Positions 1-12,981 of a DNA stretch of 64,000 nucleotides are shown in pieces. Source of the stretch: Sesamum alatum (lineage: Eukaryota; Streptophyta; Magnoliopsida; Lamiales; Pedaliaceae); NCBI GenBank assembly GCA_034509735.1, contig JACGWO010000003.1, positions 13,702,001 through 13,766,000 on the forward strand, written 5' to 3'. The notes under the pieces are model-generated. The model was not told where the DNA came from and searched no databases. It was given only the letters and a program-made list of their open reading frames with translations. The position numbers and the translations under genes are program-made. The stretch's first letter is position 1. Each line of letters opens with the position of its first letter.

Positions 1-52
1 CAACAAGCATCTAAAACTTTTGGTTTGAAACTTTGAACTGGGACGGAGGGAG
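1..52. mobile_element. End of a Stowaway-like MITE
   Basis: The sequence GGGACGGAGGGAG at about 40-52, followed by TA at 53-54, matches the terminal inverted repeat and TA target of plant Stowaway (Tc1/Mariner-type) MITEs. Only one end lies in the window, so the partner repeat cannot be checked. Confidence 0.45.
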
Positions 53-54
53 TA

Positions 55-699
55 AAGAAATTTTGCTTTTTCTACAAAGTGGTGAAGGTGAAGATCATAT
101 CAGGACCTTTCAATCCTGGATCAGCTAATAACCTAGTTTCCGGTATAATATCCTGTGCTTCTCTGGTTTAACTTGTGTTTTGATCAACGGGATATGGGAT
201 GGATCTTAAGCGTGATTCCTTAATGTGGTTGCAGGCATGCTGGGGATGGAATTTCTGATGAAGCTAGCAGAGTAGACCACATGTAGTCATAATATCTTCC
301 CTGACTAAGTTTGCTCGTTTAATTGATCCAACAATGTCTTCCCAATCAATTAATTCTATGTAATATCAACATGTGCTTCTGCATTTGCCTTTTAGTGATT
401 TTTAAAGCTCTCTCGTTTCCTCACCCTCATTTAGGTTGTTGTTCTCTTTTGCCTTGTTTTTTGGTCCTTTTTATGTTAAGCGTAGGGCGTGAAGATTGTA
501 CTTAAACGTTACTGATTATTGCTTTGAGCCGAACGTGAGGCTTATTATCGATTTGCATATATACTTCATCATCGTTTTTCAAGATTGTTATTGTATAAAT
601 CAGCAGACGCTGGGAAGTTATATGAAGAAAACATGAGATTGGATGTCATGTAATTCTCTAGCTCGATATCGACATGTGCTGCTGCTACTGCTTCCCTTT
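55..699. other. Intergenic stretch without a recognised gene
   Basis: AT-rich sequence with only short spurious reading frames. I see no conserved domain, splice pattern or repeat boundary beyond the MITE end at its left and the LINE remnant at its right. Confidence 0.5.
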
Positions 700-1041
700 G
701 CCTTCATTTCCTGTGGATGCGAAGATAAACTGGCTTACTGAAGGAGAACAAAATACTAAATTTTATCATGCATTTTGCCAAGATAAACTTGTCCTTAAAA
801 TGATTAAATCTAGTAATAACAAGGAGATAGATTTTATAAGAAACGATAAAAACGGACAAGTAATCCCATTGTTATGCTTTGCGGATGATTGCATTTTTTT
901 CTTCAAAAATCTAACAATCTTTCGCTATTTGTTGGGAAAAATCAAAAGTTTTGTTTCCCCCCCCCCCCCCCCATAGGAGATAGCCTTGTTAAATGGGCGC
1001 AAGTATGTACTAGTACTAATATGGGAGGACTACATATTCAT
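700..1041 (+). pseudogene. LINE (non-LTR retrotransposon) reverse-transcriptase remnant, left part
   Basis: The + strand encodes INWLTEGEQNTKFYHA, a hallmark of the region just upstream of the reverse-transcriptase domain in plant L1-type LINEs. About 45 residues later comes LLCFADDCIFF, the FADD catalytic box. In an intact element these two motifs are several hundred residues apart, so most of the RT domain has been deleted. A 16-base C run (957-972) disrupts the frame. The reading continues as LVKWAQVC...NMGGLHI up to 1041, where the solo LTR interrupts it. It resumes at 3275. Confidence 0.75.
957..972. repeat. Poly-C run of 16 bases
   Basis: Sixteen consecutive C residues inside the LINE remnant. 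The length is prone to polymerase slippage and sequencing error, so the frame across it should not be trusted. Confidence 0.9.
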
Positions 1042-3269
1042 TGAAGGACAAGCGGATCCGTCCAGGAGCGCGAGCGGAAGCGAGAAAACGAGAAATTGTG
1101 CACAAATTTAAATCTAATTTAAATATCCGAATCTCAAGGGGTGTACCCTTGGGTGCTCAACCGGACGTTCGATGTAGGATGCGTAAATATTAGAAAAATA
1201 TATTTAAACACATAGGGCATAGATGTATATTAAATCAATGAAAGCGTAATAAACCGTTACCTTTGATTATTTAGTGTATGCTCCTGGCTACTTGCGTTGT
1301 TCCTTCTCCGGAATGCTCACGAAATCCAAACGTATGGATTCTCCAAAGGTGATCCACACCACACCGGAAGAAACACACGTTCTTCTTGCTAGAAAAGAAC
1401 GGGTTTAAGAAGGAATCGGTTTAATAGAAGAACACTATGAATTAGTGCTCTATTAAACTTACTTTGTTCTTCTTCTTGGTTCAAAATCAAGTGAAGAACA
1501 CAAGTGTAAGAGAGGGAGAGAGGCCGAGAGTTTGAGAGAGAGGAGAGGATTTTTTTCTTCTCTTTTTCCTAGAAAAAGATGAATAATGAATCAATTATGC
1601 TTGGTGTTGTATATTCTAATATATATACATAATTAATGTGATTATTGGAATGTGTCTAGGTTCATCCAAGGATGTCTAGATTCATTTCAATCAATCACCA
1701 TCAATTCTTCAATCAAGCCTACCAAAATTTATGGTATGATCAAATCATACCAAAAAGGGAAGAGCTTGATTGGAGTTGATTTGTCTCTTTCCAAAAGAGA
1801 TAAGTCAACATACCACCTAGCATGAAACATGGCTGATTTTGCTTCCTCCAAGGGAGCATGTCGGCTATGTTTAATTAAGGGAAGAAGTCCAACTTCTTCC
1901 TATTCCAAAATAGGAATTATTTCTCCTCTCGGGTATAATTTAACGGACCGGGTTTTATCGTAATCCAATTACGACGAACTCAACATTAAATCCAATTTAA
2001 TGTCCATTTAAATTATTCCTGTTGATCTTTTAATCCAATTAAAAGATCCAACGTCTCAACGTCTCAACTTTCCATATTTAATCAAAAATTCAATTTACCG
2101 ATTAAACGGAAGCCCGATACAATATCGGCCGGTCCATCCAATGGACTTTCCCTTAAGTAATCTAATTACTTATTTTATCCTTCGAGATTGACTCCAAGTC
2201 GATCTCTCAACCTCCTTGGTGATTTGTGTGTGACCCTTTAGGTTCACCCTCAGCTAGACTTGGGCCCGTGTCCCACAAGGGCCCATTACCATGGGTGGCT
2301 GTCTAGCAACGGTCCATGGCACTAGAGACTAGGTGAATTGGCGTGAACATTTAGGCGCCGATTCCGTACGGGTACGACCCTTCCGTTTACCGTCTCCCGG
2401 CCTTAGTCTAGGGTATGGAATTGGGGCTCGGTTCCCATCCTTGACTAGGCATCTATGCTTAATACTCGAGACCACGTATGCTTCATTGCGTCGACACAGG
2501 AAACCGTTCCCTATTCGACCAACCACTGTGGCCACAGCTTCAAACAGCATGAACGTGTCTCCGAGTGCATAGGAGATACCTCTGTCACATACTGACAGAG
2601 GACGGATCCTCTTCTTGGAATCCATCGTCCTCGCTACACATTCCGACTGCACTGGACAAGGCTTATGATAATCATCTTAGAGAATGATTACCTCTCGCCA
2701 GATCCAAGATACAACCGTCCTGTGCACGCGACTGCCATGATTCCTCAAGTCTGAGGATTACTCCCGTACTATCGGAACCGGGGAAAACCAATCATACCGA
2801 CCAAGCCTCCAAGGCTTCCATATGATGATCCCCACGATTCAGTCCAGTCGGCTCGACCCCAGTCGACCAACCCATCAAGATCGTGTAGGCGTCCCACGCC
2901 TGTCGCCGATGAAACACGGCACTCATCCAATGAACACGACTCTTGACGCAAGTCTCAATAGGACTCTCGATGCCCTGTCTCGAGGTCCTCGACTTGGAAC
3001 GTTTCAGACCTAACTCTTAATCAGTTGGTTTCATGACCACCATCCAATGCGTGGCCCAACTGCACGAGTTGTTATCCATGGTCTATGGGCTTTGTTGCGA
3101 TATAAGTTAAACACCGTTTTAACAAATGTGAGATGAGCGCAACAAAGAAGGTACCATTGGTGACGAACACTCATCTTATTCATCACGTAATAATATTACA
3201 TCTACATCAAGTTGTCGAATAGGTTACAAATTGCCAAACCTATTGGCTTTCTGGTCACCTATTCCAACA
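1042..3269 (-). mobile_element. Solo LTR, copy 1 (about 2.2 kb, unclassified LTR retrotransposon)
   Basis: On the minus strand the segment starts TGTTGGAATAGGTGACC (from 3269) and ends with CA (1042), the TG...CA form of an LTR. It is flanked by a perfect 5-bp direct repeat TTCAT (1037-1041 and 3270-3274), the target duplication expected of an LTR retrotransposon. Joining the flanks restores a continuous LINE reading. There is no primer-binding site, polypurine tract or coding domain inside, so this is a solo LTR left by recombination between two LTRs. A second copy of the family is at 5719-16191. The superfamily (copia or gypsy) cannot be decided from an LTR alone. Confidence 0.8.
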
Positions 3270-3274
3270 TTCAT

Positions 3275-3370
3275 AACCTTGCATTTTTAAACATAGTTGC
3301 CATCCTTAAACTAGGATGACCACTAAATATAATGGATAACTCCCTACTTTATAAGTTTTTTTAAAAACAA
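3275..3370 (+). pseudogene. LINE remnant, right part (continues the fragment ending at 1041)
   Basis: Directly after the solo LTR the frame reads HNLAFLNIVAILKLG, then one TGA, then PLNIMDNSLLYKFF. This is the typical segment downstream of the RT domain of plant LINEs that follows GGLHI at 1041. The in-frame TGA replaces an expected Trp codon. Between about 3370 and 3490 nothing can be assigned with certainty. Confidence 0.7.
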
Positions 3371-3489
3371 ATATTTTATTTGCTGAAAAAAAACCATACC
3401 ATAGTTTTGTTTGGAAACAAACCCATAATACAATACCCCTTATTAAAGAGTCCATTAAATGGAACCTAGAGAACGGAGAAAATATCTAA

Positions 3490-5713
3490 TTTTGGAACAG
3501 TTATTTTGCACTTTTGCCCCCACTTTTTGCAACCGATTTTGTAATCGGATGTATATGGTATTTATGTAATCGGATGTATATGGTATTTATTTTGCAGTTT
3601 TGCCCCCATTTCGTGTAGTACTGCCAACAACCTTTAAAGAGAATGTCCCACATCTTCCACAAAATCCATGCATATATGCGACCAGGATGAATTAGGTACT
3701 TCAAGTGGTTCCAGTAAGCCAGGATATGGCACATTTTCAGACTTGAATTTTTGGCATATGTCACACTCCTTGATCTAGTTTAACATCTCTTCTTAGATTA
3801 GGCCAACTGAATATGCTTCTCACCTTTGCCCCAAATAGCTGAATCATTTAACGTTCTTACGATATTTTCTCTCAAGGTAGTGTTGGACCCTACACAAGTG
3901 CTAGTCCCCTTTATATCCCATTATGTAGAGAGAATTCTGGATGTGTTATTTGCTGAATAACCTTTGCTTGGATGGTTGCCTATTATACTTCATTGTTGTA
4001 ATAGTTTTTCTGAACCTCAATGATCCAATTTCGGATAATCAAGGTTACATTTGCATAGTCGCCATGCTCTCTTTTGGATAGGGTATCACCAGCCCTAAGT
4101 CACTGCCATTTTTGTATTGGACCTCATAGTCTAAAAGCTTTAAAATCCATTTCTGCTGCAATAAGTTGTCTACATTTTGCTCTAAAATGTGCTTGAGACT
4201 CTTCTAATCAGTCTTGACAATGATGTGATTCCCAACAATATAATGTTTCCACTTGATGACGGCCATGAGGATGACCAAAAACTTTTTTTTCATACACAAA
4301 CATGCTCTGATTTTTTACTCCCAAGGCTTTGCTTAAGTAAGATATAGGCCTTCCTTCTTGCATCAAGACATCATCTATCCTTCTATCGCTTGCATCTGTT
4401 TCCACAATAAAAAGTTTTGTGAACTCTGGTAGTGCTAAGACTAGTGAAATGAATATTGTTGTTTTGAGACTTTCAAATGCATAAGTAGCTTCAAGGTTCC
4501 ATTTGAAGTCATCTTTCTTTAAACAAATATGTTACTAGCTTATTCATGTAGTTTCCTATCAAGCCTAATAATCTCTCAGTTCTTTAACAATAGTAGGAAG
4601 TGGTCATAATCTCGAAGGTTCTACCTTTTTAGGGTATGTTGCAACTCCCTTAGCTAATATAAGATGCTCCACAGATCAATCACTGTCTTACCAAAATTGC
4701 ACTTGCTTTTTCTAGCATATAACCGAACAATTGTCAAAACATCAAGTGCTAGTTTGAAATGATGCATATGTTGGTCCTAATTTTGACTATAAACCAGGAT
4801 GTTATCAAAGAATACAAGAATAAATTTTCTTAAGACACAACACATGATTCATAAGCAATTGAAAGGTAGAGGGGACATTGCACAACCCAAATGACATCAT
4901 TAAGAATTCATAGATGTGTGACAAAACTAGTTTTTGAAATATCCCCACCCTTCATTATTATTTGAAAGTAACTTGGCCTCAACTAGATTTTAGAAAAGTA
5001 GCAAGCTCCATTTAACTAATGAAGCAATTCATCAATAATTTGAATGGGACAATTGTGCTTGCCCGTCAAACTATTCAAGTAATTGTAGTCCATATTGCGC
5101 CTCCAAGCCCCATCCTTCTTCTTCACTAAAAATACTGGAGAACCGAAAGAGCTTTAGCTCAGTCTTACAATTCGTGCATCCAACATTTCTTTGATGATGG
5201 TCTCAATCTCATCTTTCTAATCATGAGAATATTTGTAGGGTGCCATCCTCTTAGAACCAGGATCTAGTTTGAGCATAATTTGGTCCTCAATAGTCTTGTT
5301 TGGTGGTAGCCTTTGTGGCTCTTGAAATATGTTTGAGTATGAGTCTAGAAGTGCAACCGGGGTCTCATCTTGTGTTCTTTCTTTTACCACAATTCTAGTT
5401 ATAGAATATAGGTACCTATGAACCCATAGCTTAGTTTTTGTGATTAACTTGTTCATAGCACTTGCAAATATCGTCTAGAGTTTTGCATGTTCAGTAGTTG
5501 CCCTAAAACTAATCTTCCTGTCATTCTTTGAAATAGTAACCTTCATTTTGTTAAATCAAATTCCACAAGATTGTGCTTCCTGAACTAATTTCCACCAATT
5601 ACAACCTCCCAATTTGATTACCCTAATGGGATAGGTGAATACTTGTGCCCGCATTTCCCAAGTAAAAATTTGGACAATGGTATTTGTGAAGGAATTGGTA
5701 CAATTTCGAGAAG
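3490..5713 (-). pseudogene. Degenerate Ty3/gypsy pol: integrase, RNase H, RT linker (first half of a split element)
   Basis: Reading the minus strand from high to low coordinates: 5640-5560 gives FTYPIRVIKLGGC followed by MKVTISKNDRKISF, the linker after the aspartic protease. At 5400-5220, LLDSYSNIFQEP and LPP are the start of the RT region. At 4405-4290, DASDRRIDDVLMQEGRPISYLSKAL is the RNase H segment with its first catalytic Asp. At 3730-3640, a shifted frame gives PYPGLLEPLEVP and CMDFVE, the integrase core. Many stops and frameshifts separate these pieces, so no protein is made. The 3' LTR is missing. The gag and protease half of the same element is at 18259-19050, on the other side of about 12.5 kb of later insertions. 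Confidence 0.8.
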
Positions 5714-6121
5714 CTAATTGAGCAACGGAAGCGATGAATAAAATAATAAACGGGATCATATCCCACGTCAGCCTGGCTATTTGTGCACTTACACTCCAAT
5801 TAGTTGATGCGAGTCAAAGGGTAAATACCTCTTCGAGAGAAGTGGAGTGTCCTAACTTCAAAAGCTCTCATCCAATAATGGTTTCTTGTTTTGTTCACAC
5901 AAGAGCAAAGTTATGCTCTCTCTAGTAAGTCCACACAAAACACTAACTTGTGTCTCTTTGAGGCTTACTAGAAACTTAAGAGAGTGGGACTAGAGCAACA
6001 CTTCTATGAAGTAGAAAGTGTTCTAGGTTTTTTAAGAAAACCTTGAATAAATTCCAAGCTCTTAAAAAAAGGATGAAAAGATAAACTATTGAGGAAGAAG
6101 AGAGATACATGATAGAAAGGG

Positions 6122-6159
6122 AGCAAGATATATGTATATATATATATATATATATATCT
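6122..6159. repeat. TA-rich microsatellite
   Basis: A run of TATATA dinucleotides with minor interruptions inside the left arm of the second solo LTR. No function is suggested. Confidence 0.85.
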
Positions 6160-7504
6160 CAACCAAGGCCCCGACACCCTCTATATATAGAGGTGGTGGT
6201 TCATTCAAGTCAATGGTAAGTGAACTCTACTCATGACGATGCAAACCCCTAATCAAGGGTCTTTGATGCATGGCAGGTCCTCGTGGTCCCTTGAGACTTG
6301 ACCACAATTTGAATTAAACATACTTTGATTTTGGATTAGTAATTAATTCATCCAAACAATTAATTTAATTACACATCAAGTATTTATTTAATTCTTAGAT
6401 CTAAGATTAATTAATCCAAGTAATTAATCTCAAAATCCAATATTTAATTAATCTAATTAATTAACACTTTGGATTTTTTATAAATAGGATTTCAATTGAA
6501 TAATCTAATTATTCAATGATTAATTAAGCTCCTTAAATTAATCATCTCTCTCTCTCTCTCTTGGAATTAATTCAATAATTAATCCCCATTCAAAATTAAT
6601 TCTCCAATTAAATTCCCACAATATCGTTAGGGCTCGTTTACAACAAGAGACTGGGTTGTACTAATAATTTAGTACAATCCAATCCAATGTTTACTTGACG
6701 AATTGCATGCCCTGTAAAAATAACAAGGTGCAGTACAGAATTCAACTACTTTTTATCTCAGCTTTTGGCCAGGATTTTTAGTCCTGGCCCAAGACCATCT
6801 TTTGGTCAATTTTAAAATACTTTATTGCCCCAACTTTTGTAAGAATTATTTCCTTCTTGCCCTAATCTAATTTGTCATCTACCTACTGCACAAAAATCTC
6901 TACCCATTGTAAGCTGACTTATTTCCTCAAATTGCCTTGAATCTATCTGTCTCGTACACATTCTTTGTGAAGTAACGGTCAAAGGGCAAGATCTGGTGTG
7001 TTGTTCATCGCCTCAGAACACAGGTAAGGAATAGAGCTTGTAATGGGTAACTTTTATCGAGCTTACAAGGAATTTTTGTAGGGTTACTCTTTGCTGTGAA
7101 TATATGTAGTATTTTTTGTATGGTTATTTTTTTGCTGTATATTGAAGATTTACAGAGAATATATATGGCATGTGATGATATTTCGGAGATGACCAATTTT
7201 ATGATGTATATTGGAGCTCATATACAAAATGCTTGAAGTTATTGTATTTTATAATTTGTTTTGGAAAATTTGCAGTAAAGTTATTGTATTTTGTTTAGGG
7301 TCTCATATAAAGAATGATTGAAGTTATCGTAGTCAAGTTTAAATTGAAGTTATTGTATGTCAAGTTTAAATTGAAGTTAGATCTGTCATTGGTTGCAATT
7401 TTTTTGAGTGACTATTTATATGTACTTGTTAACTTTATTTGTCACTGATGACTTGTAGGTAAGGCCTTTTTTTAATCGATTTGTTGTTATACTATCTCAT
7501 AGAG

Positions 7505-8907
7505 GATGAATTCGATTCAACGAGCTAAGATGCTTTTAGCACTCAATGTATTTGTTGTAGAAACTGTGAAGGTGTTTATGTGTTATATATTGCTTATCTA
7601 CACCTCCATAATAGAACGAATGCTAATCCTTTAATCAATGTAATAGAAGAACTTACACTGTCAAAAGTAAAATCCCCAAGCAAGTAGAACACATGTCGCG
7701 ATTGATTGAAATAAGTAACACTGATTGTATTGAAAACCTTTGTATGAGGAGAACTGCATTTGAAACGCTATGTGGGTTGCTTGAAAATGTTGGGGGGCTA
7801 AGACCGACTAAGAATGCTAGTGTGAGTGAACAAATAGCATTTTTTCTTAGCATTCTAGGCCATCACAAAAAAAATAAAAAATAAAAAATAGAGTTGTCAA
7901 ATTTGATTTCCTGCGTTCCGGACGCACTATTAACAAACATTTCCACAACATCTTGGTGTCAGTATTGAAGCTTCATCAATTATTGCTTGCTAACCAAAGC
8001 CAGTGCCTGAAAATAGTTGGAATCCTCGGTGGAAATGGTTCAAGGTATAACATTTGTTTAGTTGTTTTATAGTTGTCGAATTGACGCTACAATTAAGGAA
8101 TAGATCAATATTTTCACGTATTACTTGACCTTTTCTTATAGGGTTGTTTGGGTGCACTTGATGAGAGTGTCTCTGAAGGACAAGGGGCATTATCGAACAC
8201 GTAAAGGTGATGTAGCAGTTAACATACTTGGAGTGTGCGATAGGAAAATAAAATTCACATATGTCTTGACTGGTTGGGAAGGAAGCAAAGCTGATTCTAG
8301 GATTTTACGAGATGCAATTAGTAGATCTAATTGTCTGAAGATACCGCATGGTATGATTAATCTTAAGCAATCATTTTACAATTTGAACTGTACCTAGTAT
8401 AGAATGTTGAAAATGGGTGTTTTTGGTTGTTTTGTTACCTTGAATAGACACTTATTACTTGTGTGATAATGGATACACCAATGAGAATGAGTTCCTAACA
8501 CCATATAGAGGAGTTAGGTATCATTTGAAAGAGTGGAAGAACAACAATTTAGCTCCACAAAATGCACAAGAATTCTTTAATATGAAACACTCAGCAGCCC
8601 ACAATGTTATAGAATGATGTTTTAGATTACTAAAAATGCGGTAGAGTATCCTAAGGAGCCCGTCTTATTACCCAATCCAAATTCAAAATAGGATTATTTT
8701 GGCTTGTTTTCTCCTTCACAACTACATTTGAACTGCGATGGAATAGGACCCATTTGAGCAATGTTTGATTGATGGCGTTGACAGACGAGATGACTCAAGT
8801 GTGGAATGTATCAACACCGTCGAACAAAATCCAGCATCGAATGGTTTCAGAGACTAGTTGGTGGCATCGATGTTTAATGATTGGAGAAGAGTGCACGTAG
8901 ATTAGTA
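7505..8907 (+). pseudogene. PIF/Harbinger transposase pseudogene (DDE_Tnp_4 / HARBI1-like)
   Basis: The N-terminal helical region reads CMRRTAFETLCGLLENVGGL and SVSEQIAFFLSILGHHKKN (7740-7880), as in plant Harbinger and ALP1-like transposases. It is followed by an out-of-frame FDFLRSGRTINKHFHN-type segment near 7900-7950. The catalytic domain follows at 8140-8355 with GCLGALD (first catalytic Asp, shifted frame), KGHYRTRKGDVAVNILGVCD, YVLTGWEGSKADSRILRDA, then CDNGYTNENEFLTPYRGVRYHLKEW at 8465-8540. The end of the domain, AAHNVIE and ILACFLLHNYI, is at 8600-8730. Frameshifts at about 7870 and 8130 and stops near 8620 and 8640 show it is inactive. Some breaks could be introns. Confidence 0.82.
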
Positions 8908-9907
8908 GCATGCGTTAATGTTTGGACTGATTGCTTTTTATGTTCTGTATTTTATTTTAATGGATTCTTGGTACATTGTATTGCTGAATTACTGAATTTT
9001 ATATAATACTGAATTACCCCATGTTATACATTGCGTTATCTTGGGTGTGTATTGCTGAAATATGTAATCTTTTGGCTTGTTGAGTATGTGCACCTTATAG
9101 TAACCCAATTTTGGGTATTACTTTTCCCTTTAGAAATAAGGGGAACTCCCCCACTCGATATTTTTGGACCCGGACCGGATCGGCCGGTCCGACCAGTCCA
9201 ACTGCGAACCGGCCAAGTCCCCGGTCCGGTCCATGTCTAAAAACCGCCCCCAAAGAACCGGTGCAGACCGGTCAGATCGGTCCAGATTTATAAAAAAAAA
9301 AGAGATGAAATTGAAAATCGGTCAAACAAAACAAAAAGGGGGAAAAAGTAGGGCATTGGGTTTTCTTCACAACTCACAACTCACAAGTTCACACACAATA
9401 TTTCATTCTCTCTCAACTCAACCCACCACTCTCAAATCTCAAACTATCAACTAAAATCAACTCAAGTTATTCTACAAATCTCAAGAGGTAATTCATAATT
9501 TTTGTTACACATTTCATTAACTATATGTACGATTTTTTATTTTTTTTTTAATATTTGTGCAATTGCCAATATTCTTGAAAAAAGGTGTCGTCGACGGCGA
9601 CCCCTGTTTCCGTTGTTTAACAACAGAAACAACAGCCAACAGCTGTCGTTTTTGTTGTTAAACAACAGAAGGAGCAACAACTTGCTGCTGCTCTATTGTT
9701 ACTTGTTCATACTTTTTTTTTTCAATTTTTGTATATATATGCTGTTGCCACATAATTTGTTGTTACTCTGCTGCTCTGTTGTTACTTGTTCATAATTATG
9801 TTGAGTATTTATTGCAATTATGTTGATTGCAATTATGTTGAGTATTTGTTGCACTTTTGATTATTTATTGCAATTATTCTAATTATTGATTAATTTATTT
9901 GTAGTTA

Positions 9908-12227
9908 ATGGAGGAGATTTCGGATTCCCGAACCACACCAAATGAATCTCAATCTATTAGTGGATCCTGAGTTGGACAACCACCTCGAAACAATCCAAGG
10001 CAGATAAAAGACATAACCTAGAAACACGTTACTGAGGCGAAAACTAGTGATGGAAGAAAGATATTAACGTGTGATCATTGTCTCACTACCTTCAGAGGTA
10101 GAGGAATCAATAGAATGAAACAACATCTTGCTGGAGAAAAAGGGAATGTAACAAGTTGCAAGAAAGTGCCTCCGAAAGTGAGATTTATGATTCAAGGTAG
10201 GCTCTTTAAAGGAAAATATAGAAAGAACAAACGAAAAACGAGGATTTTCAGAGCTTGATGAATATGCCTTTGGCACGAGTTCACATGAAGTTGATGAATA
10301 TGCTTACACGCCCCGTGCTAAAAGAGAAAGTCATAAGCAACAAACACAAACAGAGCCAAGCAAGAAAAAGAGAAAAATGGGATTAGACTCATTCTTCAAA
10401 ATCGGTACTCGTGATCCTTCTCAACCTACTATCAAAGCTTATTTACAAAGTAAAGAAAAATGGTATGATACTGATTTGGCTGTAGCTATGTGGTTTTATG
10501 ATTCATGCATTCCGTTAAATGCTTGCAATTCACCTTTCTTTCAAATTGTTATGAGTAAAGTTGCATCTATGGGTCATAGGTACACAACGCCTAGTTATCA
10601 TGCTTTGAGGGTTTCACTTTTGAGAGTGCTAAAAAGCAAGTGTTATTGATTGTTGATTCTTTTAGAAGTAAGTGGATAGAAACTGGTTGCACTATAGTGG
10701 GTGATGGATGAAAAGATTCTAGACAGAGACCATTGGCTAACTTATTGGTTTATTGTCCCTCCAGAATATTTTTTATAAAATCTGTTGATGTGTCTGGTAT
10801 TGACTCTACGGCTGAAAATTTGTGTAACTTGTTTGCTGAAATTGTGAAAATGGTTGGAGTGCAGAATGTGGCTCATTTAGTCACTGATAATGTAACTAAT
10901 TATAAGGCGGTTGGGCGTTTACTTTCGGAAAAATATCCCACTATTTGTTGGCCGCATTGTGCAGCTCCTTGTGTTAATTTGATCTTGAAAGATATTGGTG
11001 AGTTGTCTCATGTCAAAGATTGTGCATTACTTGCATTAAAAGTGACTTGTTATATCTATAACATTAAATGACCACTCAATTGGTTGAGGCAAAGAGAGGG
11101 GTGGACAGAGATTATCCGACCTGGAGATACTCGTTTTGCCACAACATTTATTACATTGAAAAGTTTACATGATCATAAAGATGATTTACAAGCAATGATG
11201 ACATTTATTACATTGAAAACAAGTCATTTTGGATGAAAGGTTTTGGAATAACTGTAATATTATTGTCAGAGTTGGAACCCCTCTTGTACGTTTGTTGCGA
11301 ATTTGTGATTCTGATGAGAAGCCATCATTGGGGTATGTGTATGAAGGCATGTATAGGGCAAGAAAAACTATCAAAGCCTTATTTCGCAACAAAAAAAGGT
11401 TATATGAATAATACATTGATATTATCAATGCAAGATGGGATAAGATGTTGCAAAAAAGTTCGCATGCTGCCGCATATTATTTGAACCCAGCTTTTCAGTA
11501 TGATAAGGAATCTTTTTGCGAAAAGGCAGAGGTTATGAGTGGGCTTTTGGATTATATTTAAACCAGAGCTGAAAATATAAGCAACAAGATTTACAATGAG
11601 ACATCACTCTACCGAGATCGACAAAAGATTTTTGCAAGACCGATTGCTTTGGCTATTGCTAGATCAACTCGACCTAGTAATATTTAATTTTGTATAATTA
11701 TTTTCTATTTATCATTTTTCTAATTTGAATTACTTATTGATAATTTTTTCTGTTAGATGATTGGTGGAAATTATTTGGTCTTGATGCACCTAACCTACAA
11801 AAGTTGGCAATTAGAATTTTAAGTCAAACAACTTATTCTTCTGGATGCGAGTGGAATTGGAGTGTTTTCAAGTGTATTCATACAAAAAGGAGAAATAGGT
11901 TGGAGCACCAAAGGTTGAATGATCTAGTTTATGTGCGTTATAACTTGCGTCTGCAAAACAGGTATATATAATGTTTAGAATTAACTAAATTTATTTATGT
12001 ACAATATAATAACTATATTTTCTCATATTTAATATTGTAGAATTAAATATAGCAAGAAGCTTTGCGATCCTGTTGATTATGAGTGCATTGACAAGGCGGA
12101 ATTTTGGATCGTTGAAGAAACTCCAGAAGGTGAACTTGATTATGATGATATTGAAGAAATGCTTGAGGAGGAAATGCCAAAAAATGGGGAAGGATCAAGT
12201 TTTGATCCATTTACAGGTTGGTTAAAA

Positions 12228-12280
<53 letters not shown>

Positions 12281-12390
12281 GTTATTATTTCAATAATACA
12301 TTTTTATTATAACTTAACTTTTTTTTGTTAATTGTTTATTTCAGATGAGACAAACGATGTTGAGCCAATTGCAGAGGCTGATATTGAATA
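9908..12390 (+). pseudogene. hAT transposase pseudogene (BED finger, DUF659, hAT C-terminal dimerisation)
   Basis: It starts MEEISDSRTTPNESQSISGS, followed immediately by a TGA at about 9968. A BED-type zinc finger follows at 10050-10190 (TCDHCLTTF, RMKQHLAG, TSCKK). DUF659-type sequence covers 10377-10640 (MGLDSFFKIGTRDPSQPTI, YDSCIPLNACNSPFF). The RNase H-like core at 10733-11070 includes DSTAENLCNLFAEIV, HLVTDNVTNYKAVGRLL and WPHCAAPCVNLILKDIGEL. The C-terminal dimerisation region at 11757-11960 reads SSGCEWNWSVFKCIHTKRRNR and RLNDLVYVRYNLRLQNR, the conserved hAT end. Stops and frame changes at about 9968, 10020, 10648, 10710 and 11068 disable it. Gaps at 11690-11755 and 11965-12040 look like genuine introns. 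Confidence 0.85.
12226..12281. repeat. (ATT)n microsatellite
   Basis: About 18 trinucleotide units of ATT/TTA within the 3' part of the hAT element. Likely length-polymorphic. Confidence 0.95.
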
Positions 12391-12981
12391 ATTTGGTCGT
12401 CAAAGTAGAAGTGTTTATTACAGTGACAATGACAATGAGATGATTTTAATTGAATTGATGATTTTACAAACTTGTAGTACATTTGACTATTTCTTTTTAA
12501 TTGTTTGTCTATTTAGTCAATATTTATGTTGAACTTATACACTTAGTATGTTTAATTGTTAGTATATTTACTTTAAGTTTGCTAGTATATTTATGCATAA
12601 TTATATATATACATATATATAATTGTTAGTATGTTTATGTATAATTATATATATACATATATATAATAGGGTCCGGGTCAACTGGTTTTTTGACTCCGGT
12701 CCGACGGTCGAACCAGTGACCCAATGACTTGACCGGTTCCATGTCCGGTCTTGGTCTGAAAATATTGCCCTCACTTTAAGAACTTTGTTAGCTTCAAATG
12801 TAGTGGGATAGAACGACATCTTTTAATACCATCTTTAAAGTCGTTGTCGGAGAACTTCTCCGGCCTCTACCCTTGGGCAGTAATTGGTTGTACCACGAGA
12901 GATTAGACAACCGTGGTATCCAGATTTGTAACAACCAACTCAAAGCCTATAATATAGAATAAGAAATCATTGTCTTAAACT

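Larger units (their letters stand above)
9156..12767 (+). mobile_element. hAT-superfamily DNA transposon (about 3.6 kb)
   Basis: The left terminus CGATATTTTTGGACC and the right terminus, reverse strand CAATATTTTCAGACC, form short terminal inverted repeats. The flanking 8-mers CCCCCACT (9148-9155) and CCCTCACT (12768-12775) match at 7 of 8 positions, as expected of a hAT target duplication. The subterminal regions are rich in CCGGTC/GACCGG and ACCAGT motifs on both sides, likely transposase binding clusters. The interior holds a BED-finger and hAT-dimerisation transposase remnant. A shorter relative with similar ends is at 16269-17039. Confidence 0.8.

Noticed and set aside
2329..2652. Overlapping open frames on both strands of about 80-107 codons
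   Set aside because: They lie in the solo LTR; the second LTR copy does not keep either frame open, so they are chance frames in a GC-richer part.
9502..9795. A 97-codon + strand frame rich in Leu, Asn and Phe
   Set aside because: It lies in the 5' non-coding part of the hAT element upstream of the transposase start, and composition suggests chance from TTG/AAC repeats.
12776..12981. Primer-binding site next to the possible LTR at 12982
   Set aside because: The phrase GGATACCACGG only loosely resembles a tRNA-Met primer site and is about 60 bases from the LTR edge.
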